A program made the translations under genes and the position numbers. A DNA stretch of 64,000 nt from Plumapathes pennacea (lineage: Eukaryota; Cnidaria; Anthozoa; Antipatharia; Myriopathidae). The stretch is from contig OZ038469.1 of NCBI GenBank assembly GCA_964036295.1, positions 7,022,067 through 7,086,066 on the forward strand, read 5' to 3'. The notes beneath the pieces were generated by a model that saw only the letters and a list, made by a program, of their open reading frames with translations, was not told where the DNA came from and did not search any database. Every line of letters starts with the position of its first letter. The stretch's first letter is position 1. Positions 55,408 to 64,000 of the stretch are shown piece after piece.

Positions 55408-58400
55408 ATGTATCCTTTCACCGTATTTGTAGTCCTAATGGCTTTATCTATATGTTCGCTCAATGTAAATGGTATTCAGGAAAGGTCGAAGCGGAGTAAA
55501 GTATTTGCTTCGCTTCGAGCTAAGAATTGCGACATCTATCTTCTGCAGGAGACGCATGTACAGAGCGTGTCCGAGGGAGAACAGTGGGAGAGAGAATGGG
55601 GCGGGCGAGCAATCTTCTCGCCCGGCTCAAACCGCTCAGCCGGCGTGGGTTTACTCATTGCCCCACGGTCACAGCTAAAAGTCGCCAGCCACCGAACGGA
55701 TAAACAAGGGCGCCTAATTTCGGCCAAAATTCAATCTCTTGCATCACCCAATTCGGATTTCCAAATCCTCAACGTCTACGCGCCGAACATAGTGTCTGCC
55801 CGCAGGGAATTTTTTGACACCTTTTGGCAACACATTTTCCCAAATGTGCCGCTCGTGCTGGGTGGCGACTTTAATTGTGTACCTGATGTGCACAGAGATA
55901 AGTTTGGCGGTGATGACACCTTTGGGGACAAAGGCATCACTGAGCTAAATTCCTTCACAGCGGCCAATTCTCTGATTGATATTTATCGTTCTAAATTCCC
56001 AAACACCTCTGTGTACACTTGGGTTAATGGACCCCGTACCGTCGGCTGTCGGCTTGATCGTTTCTACGTGCCGCAGTCATGGAAAATGCAAGTTTCCGAA
56101 GTGACTGTAAAACCTTTCGCTTATTCGGACCACTCGTTGGTACGGATGACGTTCACCGTGGGGCATTCAAAGTCCCGCGGGAGGGGCGTCTGGAAACTCA
56201 ACACGTCTCTTCTAAAGTCAGAATCGTTCTGCGAAGAGACTCTGAATTTCCTAAAGCACTGGCGGACACAGAGAGCGTCCTATACAGACCCCAGAGTCTG
56301 GTGGGACGCGGGGAAATTGTTTATCAAACAGATAGCAATTGACCACAGTGTCCGCCGTGCGAAAGACCGGAGATCCAAAGTGGCCGCCCTGGAGACCGAG
56401 TATCAAGATATTTTAAGTAAAGTCGATTCAAGCGACAGCGCTCAGCGTGCTCGATTGCTGGAGATCAAGGAGTCCCTTCAGGCAATGGAGGATGAGCGCA
56501 TAGAGGGAATAAAAATTCGGAGCAAAGAAAATTGGCTTGAATTTGGCGAAAAACCCACCAAGTATTTCTTTCAATTGGAGAACAAAACGCAAACAAAACA
56601 TGCCATTAACGCCCCGCGGGTTGGCACGGTCACTGTCACGACCGATAAAGAAATACTTGCCGAAGCTTTGAATTTTTATAAGGCCCTCTATACGGAAGAA
56701 CCTGTTGACGAGGCCTGTCAGAACTGGCTCCTCGGTCAGTTAGATAAAACCTTGGCATGCAAAGACCAAGCAAAATGCGAAGGCGAACTAACGCTCTCTG
56801 AGTGTTATGACGCTCTCAACTCGATGGAGTCTGGCAAATCTCCCGGTCCGGATGGTTTGCCTGCTGAGTTCTACTTAAGATTCTGGGGTCACCTAGGGCC
56901 AGATCTTGTCAACACGCTGAATTATAGCTACGACAAAGGCGAGCTCTCAGTAACACAGCGCCGAGCGGTACTCCGACTTTTGTTTAAGAAGGACGACCCG
57001 GAGCTGCTGAAAAATTGGCGACCAATCTCTTTGCTAAACGTGGACTACAAGATCGCCACAAAATGTTTAGCGAACAGATTACGCACAGTTATCCGGCATG
57101 TGGTCTCTGAAGATCAAACATGCGGGATACCTGACCGCAGTATTCACGAAAATCTTTTTCTGATTCGCGATGCGATTAATTACGTGCAGGAGAAAAACCT
57201 TCCCCTGGCACTTATTAGTTTAGATCAGGAAAAGGCTTTTGACAGAGTCAACCGCCGCTTCCTCGGCAGGATCTTAGAAAAAATGAATTTCGGTCCGAGC
57301 TTCCGGCGCTGGATTGAAGTCATTTACGCAGGCACGCAATCGGCTATTGTAAACAATGGCTGGCTGTCCGATTATTTCACGCTCACCAGAGGGGTGCGAC
57401 AGGGTTGTCCCCTGTCGCCTCTTCTGTACTGTTTAGTGGCTGAAACTTTAGGCCAAGCAATCAGGAACGATAAATTTATCGAGGGAATTCAAATCCCAGG
57501 GTCATCTGGCAAGGAGAGTCGCATCTCCCAATATGCCGATGACGGAACCCTGCTGCTCCGGAATAACTTTTCAGTTGACCGAGCTTTCGGTATAATTGAA
57601 TCGTTTGAACGGGGTTCAGGCTCCAAACTGAATCCTGATAAGACTGAGGGGATCTGGGTAGGCTCTAAAGCCGGTCAGTCCACAGGTCCGCAGTCCAACA
57701 AAATGTCTTGGCGTTCAGACAAGATTAAAGTCCTTGGCCTGTTTTTCGGTAACGGAAAACTTGACAGGGCAAATTGGTCTGATCGCGTGAAGAAACTGGA
57801 AAAGCGCCTGAACTGTTGGAAATCGCGCACTCTTTCCCTCAAGGGAAAGGCAATGATTGTCAATACTTTGGGCGCTTCTGGCCTTTGGTACACAGCCACG
57901 GTTTTGCCGATGCCCAACTGGGTTCACACGCAAGTCTATCAGTTAATCTGGGACTTCCTGTGGTCAGGTAAAACTGAACTCGTGAAGCGTGAAACCTGTA
58001 CACTGCCCTGTGATCAGGGCGGCTTACAGGTCATAAATCCTGCGGAGAAAGCGAAGGCTCTAAAGCTGCGCTGGTTTCCTTGCCTGGGAAATCCAGCATA
58101 CACCGCCAAATGGGCGTATTTCGGACGTTACTGGCTCGGTTTGCCGATCGGTAAATTGTTGCCGGATTGGGGATTCCTCCGGGATAACTCCCGACCGAAA
58201 TACGCGGGTGATAATCGACCCAGAATCTACAAGAAGCTTCTAACTGACATCGACAGAGTCAAGTCTGACTTGCCTCAGCTGCAGGACTACCGAGTGAAAA
58301 CTTTTTATCTCCTGCTTGTTCGGTCTCCGGGCCGATTAGCTTGTGAGTCCACGTGGACTTCGGAGCTCGGGCTTCGACTCACGTGGACGGATCTCTGGCC

Positions 58401-58941
58401 CCGTATCTACGGTGGTTTGAATCACAACAAAGAATGCGATGTAGCGTGGAAGATCGCTCACGGAGTCCTTCCAACAAAGGCATATTTACACACCTGGAAA
58501 CGACTTCGGTTGAGTGAACGCTGCTCGCGCTGTAAGGCGCGGGAAACGATCTCTCACATCTTCCTCGACTGCGCTCAGGCGCCTTCTGTGTGGGGATGGT
58601 TGTCGCAATTTACTTCTAAAGTCACTGCCATTAAATTAGAGCCAGCTACTGTCCTGCTCGGCCACGGCTTATCCTGGACGAAGCAGGACAAACACAAATC
58701 GCTATTATTTTTATATTTAATTAAGGTCACTCTCAATGCCCTTTGGCAGGCCCGGAATTTATCTATTTTTGAACGCAAACAACTCTCACACACCGAACTC
58801 ACAACGCAAATCACTCAAACGGTTCGTTTTCGAATCAAATCAGCATACAAACACAACACAACCGACCACTTTACCCAATCCTGGGCAATAAATAACGCGC
58901 TCTGCTCTATCACGCAGGGCAAGCTAGCTTTTCACATTTAA
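55408..58941 (+). CDS. ORF2: APE endonuclease / reverse transcriptase (copy 2)
   Basis: 1,177 aa, with the same domain order as copy 1: endonuclease (E48, GDFN 153-156, SDH 240-242), reverse transcriptase (D606, YADD 709-712) and C-terminal CX2CX7HX4C (C1039-C1055). Residue 264 is L (F in copy 1) and residue 403 is P (L in copy 1). Both lie outside the recognised catalytic motifs; L403P falls in the linker between endonuclease and reverse transcriptase. The alternative start MALSICSLNVNG lies 10 codons in. All visible catalytic residues are present, so activity is plausible. Confidence 0.96.
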   Translation: MYPFTVFVVLMALSICSLNVNGIQERSKRSKVFASLRAKNCDIYLLQETHVQSVSEGEQWEREWGGRAIFSPGSNRSAGVGLLIAPRSQLKVASHRTDKQGRLISAKIQSLASPNSDFQILNVYAPNIVSARREFFDTFWQHIFPNVPLVLGGDFNCVPDVHRDKFGGDDTFGDKGITELNSFTAANSLIDIYRSKFPNTSVYTWVNGPRTVGCRLDRFYVPQSWKMQVSEVTVKPFAYSDHSLVRMTFTVGHSKSRGRGVWKLNTSLLKSESFCEETLNFLKHWRTQRASYTDPRVWWDAGKLFIKQIAIDHSVRRAKDRRSKVAALETEYQDILSKVDSSDSAQRARLLEIKESLQAMEDERIEGIKIRSKENWLEFGEKPTKYFFQLENKTQTKHAINAPRVGTVTVTTDKEILAEALNFYKALYTEEPVDEACQNWLLGQLDKTLACKDQAKCEGELTLSECYDALNSMESGKSPGPDGLPAEFYLRFWGHLGPDLVNTLNYSYDKGELSVTQRRAVLRLLFKKDDPELLKNWRPISLLNVDYKIATKCLANRLRTVIRHVVSEDQTCGIPDRSIHENLFLIRDAINYVQEKNLPLALISLDQEKAFDRVNRRFLGRILEKMNFGPSFRRWIEVIYAGTQSAIVNNGWLSDYFTLTRGVRQGCPLSPLLYCLVAETLGQAIRNDKFIEGIQIPGSSGKESRISQYADDGTLLLRNNFSVDRAFGIIESFERGSGSKLNPDKTEGIWVGSKAGQSTGPQSNKMSWRSDKIKVLGLFFGNGKLDRANWSDRVKKLEKRLNCWKSRTLSLKGKAMIVNTLGASGLWYTATVLPMPNWVHTQVYQLIWDFLWSGKTELVKRETCTLPCDQGGLQVINPAEKAKALKLRWFPCLGNPAYTAKWAYFGRYWLGLPIGKLLPDWGFLRDNSRPKYAGDNRPRIYKKLLTDIDRVKSDLPQLQDYRVKTFYLLLVRSPGRLACESTWTSELGLRLTWTDLWPRIYGGLNHNKECDVAWKIAHGVLPTKAYLHTWKRLRLSERCSRCKARETISHIFLDCAQAPSVWGWLSQFTSKVTAIKLEPATVLLGHGLSWTKQDKHKSLLFLYLIKVTLNALWQARNLSIFERKQLSHTELTTQITQTVRFRIKSAYKHNTTDHFTQSWAINNALCSITQGKLAFHI

Positions 58942-59098
58942 TGTGCAGAGTCACGCTCGCGTGATTCGTTCCTAATTAGTTTCTAATTGTTTTTGAGGAC
59001 AGTCACCCTGTGACTGCCCCGTTGCTGTAAACACGGTACTTTTAAGTACCTGCTAAACGGCTCAAGTGCCGATAATTTTTGATCCCTTGATTTTTCCA

Positions 59099-59181
59099 AA
59101 GTTAAGCCCGTTCCGGCGGGGACAATTTCTGGATGGGTGACCGTCAGGGAATGCCTTGATCGAGTTTCCTTTTTCATTTTT
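59099..59181 (+). other. 5S rRNA-derived segment 1 in 3' UTR (copy 2)
   Basis: Matches the copy 1 segment at 50635. Confidence 0.85.
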
Positions 59182-59359
59182 AGCATTTTCAATCAGCTAT
59201 ATCTCACTCGTTATTAATCTCCAATCCATAATTTTTGTTACATGATTTAGTCTACCGCATAGAGTCAACCTTTCGTCCATAACTAAACTTATGCAGGTCT
59301 GGGCGTGCCTGTAGTACCGGGCTCTATGCGGCTTATGACCCTTATAATTCATAATTCCC

Positions 59360-59442
59360 AAGTTAAGCCCGTTCCGGCGGGGACAGTTTTAGGATGGGTG
59401 ACCGTCAGGGAATACCTTGACCGAGTTTCCTTTTTCCTTTTT
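59360..59442 (+). other. 5S rRNA-derived segment 2 in 3' UTR (copy 2)
   Basis: Matches the copy 1 segment at 50896. Confidence 0.85.
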
Positions 59443-59781
59443 AACATTTTCAATCAGTTAGATCTCACTTGTTATTAATCTACACTCAATAATTTTTGTT
59501 ACATGATTTAGTATACCGCATAGAGTCACCCTTTCGTCCATTAAAAGACTTATGCAGGTCTGGGCGTGCCTGTAGTACTGGGCTCTATGCGGCAAAATTA
59601 CCATAATTCACTCTAGTAGAAAAAGAAAAATAGCACATAAATATCATTATAAGAGGGAATACCCCTCGCATAAACAACAAAAACATATCAAAATCTCAAA
59701 ATAGTAACTAGCATGTCGGTCGGCCTCAGATGTCTGTCTGTCTGCTGACTCAAAGTTATGTGAATAAAAATAAATAAACGG

Positions 59782-59795
59782 GGAGCTTCGGCTCC
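59782..59795 (+). other. 3'-terminal UUCG hairpin (copy 2)
   Basis: GGAGC-TTCG-GCTCC is unchanged although surrounding bases differ between the copies. Confidence 0.7.
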
Positions 59796-59818
59796 TTCAG
59801 TTTTAAAAACAAAAAAAA

Positions 59819-59970
59819 GTATCTGTTCTTATCAGCTTAATATCTGATACGCTGCTCATTGAGTGGCTCAAATATTAAACTGATTTTTGGAACTGGGCTG
59901 TGGAATAGAGGCTTGCCTCGTCCCAGCCACGGGTTGTCTCGGTATAGCACTACCTCCGAGTACGGCCCAC
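59819..59970 (+). pseudogene. RNU2: U2 snRNA 3' part, after element copy 2
   Basis: U2 from nt 36 to the end, lacking its 5' end and promoter. Confidence 0.95.
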
Positions 59971-60163
59971 TCCCCTCCGGGGGAACCCAATAAAAGCAAA
60001 GAGAACATTGAGATAAAGGCCTGGGCCCCTAGTGCGTCGGTTCTGGCACACTTTAGCATGCAAGGCGGCATAGAATGGACGCTTGAAAGGGTGGAAGGGT
60101 CGTCCCATAAGGAAGGAAGCGGATGTGCGGTCGGCTCAGTTGTTTTGTGGACAAAACAACTTC

Positions 60164-60252
60164 ATACTTACCTGACGCGGGAGGTACTGTGATCATGGAG
60201 GCAGTCCTCTCAGGGTGAGGCCCTTTCATTGCACTTGGACTGGGTTGACCCC

Positions 60253-60284
<32 letters not shown>

Positions 60285-60328
60285 TATAATTTCTGGTAGT
60301 GGGGACCTGCGTTCGCGCTCGTCCCCTT
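60164..60328 (+). ncRNA. RNU1: U1 snRNA, third block unit 1
   Basis: Complete copy. Confidence 0.96.
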
Positions 60329-60849
60329 CCAAAAGAAGTAAAGAAGAAATTAAGAAAAAAAGACGGTGACTAGCATGTCGTGTTTGATTTTGTCTTGCAG
60401 CAGAAACGTTGAAGAAGAAGAAAGGCAAGTGGGGACTAAAAACAAACCATATGTTCATTCACGTGCTCATGTTCACTGTCAATCGTCTGGTACGTGTGAC
60501 AATTTTTATTTCTCCCGTTCTGGCGCCTCTTGGTACTTTTTGAACGACTTGTTGGGCTCGAAGTTTAGGTGTTAATGGAACGTTTTATGTTCATTGTTGA
60601 CAGTGGAACGTGCAAATTCGTCACAAGGACAAGCGCACGTCCGTGCGCGCGCGCGCGCGCGCGTGCGTGCGTGCAAGCGCTTGTCACTTATAATTGCAGA
60701 AAAGATCTCGATCTGTGTGATTTTTTGTTCTTTTGTTGTTTAAAAAAACAACCCTACACATCTTTTTTCGTACACTGCAAAATTTGAACTCTTCAGGCCG
60801 CAAACTGACGGAGTACCGGGCGGTTTTGTGTGAGAAAAATGAAAAAGGA

Positions 60850-60872
60850 AGCCTACGACACGGGGTATTCCC

Positions 60873-60907
<35 letters not shown>

Positions 60908-60968
60908 CCGGGCTTAACTTCGGTGATCGGACGAGAACCGGTGTTTTCCCGGTGGTATGGTCGTAGGC
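60850..60968 (-). rRNA. RN5S: 5S rRNA, third block unit 1
   Basis: Complete copy. Confidence 0.96.
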
Positions 60969-61154
60969 GAGAGTATTGGCGTCAAATTTAGCATGTTATG
61001 GCGACTGTCGATTAACGAGAGGAGGCCTGGGACTAAGTGTCTTGCCTCCACATACATGGGGACTTGTGGTGGCCGCGAGGAACTGGGGGAAAACGAATAC
61101 CACATGTAGGGAGATTTTGTGGCGGACGGCCACCCTAAGAAACTAGAAGTCGGT

Positions 61155-61341
61155 ATCGCTTCTCGGCCTTATGGCTAAGATCAAGTGTAGTATCTGTTCT
61201 TATCAGCTTAATATCTGATACGCTGCTCATTGAGTGGCTCAAATATTAAACTGATTTTTGGAACTGGGCTGTGGAATAGAGGCTTGCCTCGTCCCAGCCA
61301 CGGGTTGTCTCGGTATAGCACTACCTCCGAGTACGGCCCAC
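61155..61341 (+). ncRNA. RNU2: U2 snRNA, third block unit 2
   Basis: Complete copy. Confidence 0.96.
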
Positions 61342-61534
61342 TCCCCTCCGGGGGAACCCAATAAAAGCAAAGAGAACATTGAGATAAAGGCCTGGGCCCC
61401 TAGTGCGTCGGTTCTGGCACACTTTAGCATGCAAGGCGGCATAGAATGGACGCTTGAAAGGGTGGAAGGGTCGTCCCATAAGGAAGGAAGCGGATGTGCG
61501 GTCGGCTCAGTTGTTTTGTGGACAAAACAACTTC

Positions 61535-61623
61535 ATACTTACCTGACGCGGGAGGTACTGTGATCATGGAGGCAGTCCTCTCAGGGTGAGGCCCTTTCAT
61601 TGCACTTGGACTGGGTTGACCCC

Positions 61624-61655
<32 letters not shown>

Positions 61656-61699
61656 TATAATTTCTGGTAGTGGGGACCTGCGTTCGCGCTCGTCCCCTT
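61535..61699 (+). ncRNA. RNU1: U1 snRNA, third block unit 2
   Basis: Last complete U1 in the window. Confidence 0.96.
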
Positions 61700-62220
61700 C
61701 CAAAAGAAGTAAAGAAGAAATTAAGAAAAAAAGACGGTGACTAGCATGTCGTGTTTGATTTTGTCTTGCAGCAGAAACGTTGAAGAAGAAGAAAGGCAAG
61801 TGGGGACTAAAAACAAACCATATGTTCATTCACGTGCTCATGTTCACTGTCAATCGTCTGGTACGTGTGACAATTTTTATTTCTCCCGTTCTGGCGCCTC
61901 TTGGTACTTTTTGAACGACTTGTTGGGCTCGAAGTTTAGGTGTTAATGGAACGTTTTATGTTCATTGTTGACAGTGGAACGTGCAAATTCGTCACAAGGA
62001 CAAGCGCACGTCCGTGCGCGCGCGCGCGCGCGCGTGCGTGCGTGCAAGCGCTTGTCACTTATAATTGCAGAAAAGATCTCGATCTGTGTGATTTTTTGTT
62101 CTTTTGTTGTTTAAAAAAACAACCCTACACATCTTTTTTCGTACACTGCAAAATTTGAACTCTTCAGGCCGCAAACTGACGGAGTACCGGGCGGTTTTGT
62201 GTGAGAAAAATGAAAAAGGA

Positions 62221-62243
62221 AGCCTACGACACGGGGTATTCCC

Positions 62244-62278
<35 letters not shown>

Positions 62279-62339
62279 CCGGGCTTAACTTCGGTGATCG
62301 GACGAGAACCGGTGTTTTCCCGGTGGTATGGTCGTAGGC
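62221..62339 (-). rRNA. RN5S: 5S rRNA, third block unit 2
   Basis: Last 5S in the window. Confidence 0.96.
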
Positions 62340-62525
62340 GAGAGTATTGGCGTCAAATTTAGCATGTTATGGCGACTGTCGATTAACGAGAGGAGGCCTG
62401 GGACTAAGTGTCTTGCCTCCACATACATGGGGACTTGTGGTGGCCGCGAGGAACTGGGGGAAAACGAATACCACATGTAGGGAGATTTTGTGGCGGACGG
62501 CCACCCTAAGAAACTAGAAGTCGGT

Positions 62526-62712
62526 ATCGCTTCTCGGCCTTATGGCTAAGATCAAGTGTAGTATCTGTTCTTATCAGCTTAATATCTGATACGCTGCTCA
62601 TTGAGTGGCTCAAATATTAAACTGATTTTTGGAACTGGGCTGTGGAATAGAGGCTTGCCTCGTCCCAGCCACGGGTTGTCTCGGTATAGCACTACCTCCG
62701 AGTACGGCCCAC
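62526..62712 (+). ncRNA. RNU2: U2 snRNA, third block unit 3
   Basis: Last U2 in the window, complete. Confidence 0.96.
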
Positions 62713-62905
62713 TCCCCTCCGGGGGAACCCAATAAAAGCAAAGAGAACATTGAGATAAAGGCCTGGGCCCCTAGTGCGTCGGTTCTGGCACACTTTAGCA
62801 TGCAAGGCGGCATAGAATGGACGCTTGAAAGGGTGGAAGGGTCGTCCCATAAGGAAGGAAGCGGATGTGCGGTCGGCTCAGTTGTTTTGTGGACAAAACA
62901 ACTTC

Positions 62906-62924
62906 ATACTTACCTGACGCGGGA
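62906..62924 (+). pseudogene. RNU1: U1 snRNA 5' stub, interrupted by a second element type
   Basis: The first 19 nt of U1 (ATACTTACCTGACGCGGGA), after which the sequence leaves the unit (CTATCGTTTTGG). The U1 promoter region and its hairpin are intact upstream. Confidence 0.92.
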
Positions 62925-63248
62925 CTATCGTTTTGGCGCGGGTTCAAGTCGCTGGAGTTACATCCAAGTTCATTCAAGCAAAGGATTTTGTAAGCCCTTC
63001 TTCTTTTTTCTTTTCTCTTTCCTTCTCTTGTTTGTTTTTTTGCGGCCACCCTCCTGGGGACTCCATGCTCAGTGCCTAGCACTGTAACCCAGGGTAACCG
63101 CTTTTCCTCTAATTTCTCGTATTCAACGCTCAACGGATTTATGCTCCGAATATTCGTAGCGGGAACCTCCATATTCCTGTAGAATATTCGGTAACGTTGA
63201 CTTGAATACCTAGCTCGCTCGGGTTCTTCCGACGAGTCCTTCTTGCTT

Positions 63249-63265
63249 CCCGAAAGTCTTTCGGG
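63249..63265 (+). other. Palindromic hairpin in 5' UTR of U1-inserted element
   Basis: CCCGAAAG, one base, CTTTCGGG: an 8-bp perfect inverted repeat followed by ATTTTT. It lies 65 nt before the ORF1 start. It could be a structural element of the 5' UTR; function unknown. Confidence 0.45.
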
Positions 63266-63330
63266 ATTTTTCGTCGCCAAGTTTGGCTCAATCGTCAGCG
63301 TTTTTCGCCATATTCTGCAAATTTTGCAAA

Positions 63331-64000
63331 ATGGCGCTTCGACGTTTGCGTACCCTTACGGCTCACGTACCTTCTCCACTCGGTATGGTTGACCGAAAGG
63401 TTTTTTTGGATGCTCTTCTAAAGAGCACACCTAAAGAAGCAGTAAAGTGTGTGCAAGACATGCACGGGTATTTTCGAGTCACTTTCATCTCGGAAGAGAC
63501 AAAAGATCTCTTTGCTTCTAATGGTATGACGGTGAAAGGGGTTTCAATCCCTTTACAAGAGGCCGATGAGGCCACTCTAGTTCGTCTCTATGGGGTACCT
63601 TTCGAGGTTCCCGAAGGAAACATCCGAGCCGTCCTAGGAAAATTTGGAAATGTCCTCTCCCACCAAATGGAGATGGATAAGAAATCTGGGATCCTGACAG
63701 GGACGCGCTTGATACGGATCCGACTCACCCAGCCTATCCCAGATAGGCTTTACGTCTTGAGATATAGGTTCCAAGTATGGTACTCGGGTCAACCGAAAAT
63801 CTGCCGGGTATGCCAAGTCCAGGGTCATGTGGCCGCACGCTGCCCTAACAAGGGCCTATGCCGAGTCTGCCGCCAACCGGGACACACAGCAAAGAACTGT
63901 CCTGAGGCAAACACCCTTGTCAGCCAAAATCCCTGGCATACTCGCCTAAGGTCCAATGCTGCATCTACCAATGTTGCAGATTCTGAAAGGATTGCTGAGC
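63331..64000 (+). CDS. ORF1 gag-like zinc-knuckle protein, partial (U1-inserted element)
   Basis: 223 complete codons, open to the window edge. An in-frame stop at 63211-63213 and the first in-frame ATG at 63331 set the start (MALRRLRTLTAHVPS). Residues from about 85 resemble an RRM-like fold (LVRLYGVPFEV, then an FGNV turn). Two CX2CX4HX4C knuckles follow: CRVCQVQGHVAARC at about 169-182 and CRVCRQPGHTAKNC at about 188-201. The lead-in WYSGQPKICRVC parallels YTGQPKVCFKC of the U2-inserted element, which has one knuckle. Role inferred: RNA binding and ribonucleoprotein formation. Confidence 0.85.
   Translation, partial: MALRRLRTLTAHVPSPLGMVDRKVFLDALLKSTPKEAVKCVQDMHGYFRVTFISEETKDLFASNGMTVKGVSIPLQEADEATLVRLYGVPFEVPEGNIRAVLGKFGNVLSHQMEMDKKSGILTGTRLIRIRLTQPIPDRLYVLRYRFQVWYSGQPKICRVCQVQGHVAARCPNKGLCRVCRQPGHTAKNCPEANTLVSQNPWHTRLRSNAASTNVADSERIAE

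Larger units (their letters stand above)
59097..59604 (+). repeat. Two 261-bp tandem repeats in 3' UTR (copy 2)
   Basis: Repeat 1 begins near 59097 and repeat 2 near 59358, with the same contents as in copy 1. Confidence 0.9.
54075..59818 (+). mobile_element. U2-targeted non-LTR retrotransposon, copy 2 (Tx1/Keno-like)
   Basis: About 5,744 bp, in the same orientation and at the same U2 position as copy 1, with both ORFs open, so it is the better candidate for an autonomous element. From the 5' end to about 59595 it differs from copy 1 at only about half a dozen bases. The last 240 bp hold about six substitutions plus length changes. Confidence 0.92.
58942..59818 (+). other. 3' UTR of element copy 2
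   Basis: Same organisation as copy 1. The two 261-bp repeats look identical to those of copy 1, but the stretch from about 59595 to the tail differs at several positions. Confidence 0.85.
59819..62924. repeat. Array block right of element copy 2
   Basis: Resumes at U2 nt 36 and runs to U1 nt 19, with standard 19-nt CG tracts. U2 and U1 plus, 5S minus. Confidence 0.95.
62925..64000 (+). mobile_element. U1-inserted non-LTR retrotransposon, 5' part (window edge)
   Basis: Begins at U1 nt 20, in the sense direction. A roughly 406-bp 5' UTR (T/C-rich stretch near 63000-63040, a palindromic hairpin at 63249-63265) precedes an open ORF1 with two CCHC knuckles, running off the window. ORF2 and the 3' junction are outside, so the class is inferred from the ORF1, which resembles that of the U2 element and other Tx1-type elements. 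Its position exactly inside an snRNA gene suggests target specificity for U1, but only one insertion is visible. Confidence 0.75.

Noticed and set aside
62934-62952. tRNA-like B-box (GGGTTCAAGTCGC) at the 5' end of the U1-inserted element
   Set aside because: No matching A-box or tRNA fold nearby and the T-stem does not pair well; a chance match is likely.

Overview
The window is animal-type nuclear DNA built almost entirely from one tandem repeat. The unit is about 1,371 bp and carries three small-RNA genes: U1 snRNA, U2 snRNA and 5S rRNA. U1 and U2 lie on one strand and 5S on the other. I count by eye about 37 complete U1, 36 complete U2 and 37 complete 5S copies, plus snRNA fragments at transposon junctions. 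The middle of the 5S gene reminds me of cnidarian 5S genes, and metazoan-style snRNAs with target-specific non-LTR retrotransposons fit an invertebrate animal. That placement is from memory and is not proven.

Layout. (1) 1-24672: 18 units with U1 and U2 on the minus strand and 5S on the plus strand. (2) 24673-24872: a run of 200 N, an assembly gap. (3) 24873-45610: 15 complete units in the opposite orientation (U2 and U1 plus, 5S minus), ending 31 nt inside a sixteenth U2 gene. (4) 45611-51356: a full-length non-LTR retrotransposon in that U2 gene. (5) 51357-54074: the rest of the broken U2, two U1, two 5S, one complete U2 and a second 31-nt U2 stub. (6) 54075-59818: a second, nearly identical element at the same U2 position. 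(7) 59819-62924: more array, ending 19 nt inside a U1 gene. (8) 62925-64000: the 5' part of a different non-LTR element, cut by the window edge, with an ORF1 protein bearing two zinc knuckles.

The U2-inserted element has ORF1 (gag-like, CCHC knuckle) and ORF2 (apurinic-type endonuclease, reverse transcriptase, C-terminal CCHC). This is the architecture of the Tx1 group of the L1 lineage, which includes the U2-targeting Keno elements. Its 3' UTR holds a 261-bp tandem duplication. Each copy begins with an 83-bp segment resembling the 3' half of 5S rRNA plus its downstream T-rich terminator. Copy 2 has both ORFs intact; copy 1 has a stop codon in ORF1. Both element types sit in the sense direction just inside an snRNA gene, so the snRNA promoters are intact upstream of them.

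The most interesting points are the three-gene linked array, the apparent U1-specific element, the 5S-derived repeats in the 3' UTR of the U2 element, the clustering of differences between the two element copies in the last 240 bp, and the orientation switch at the gap.
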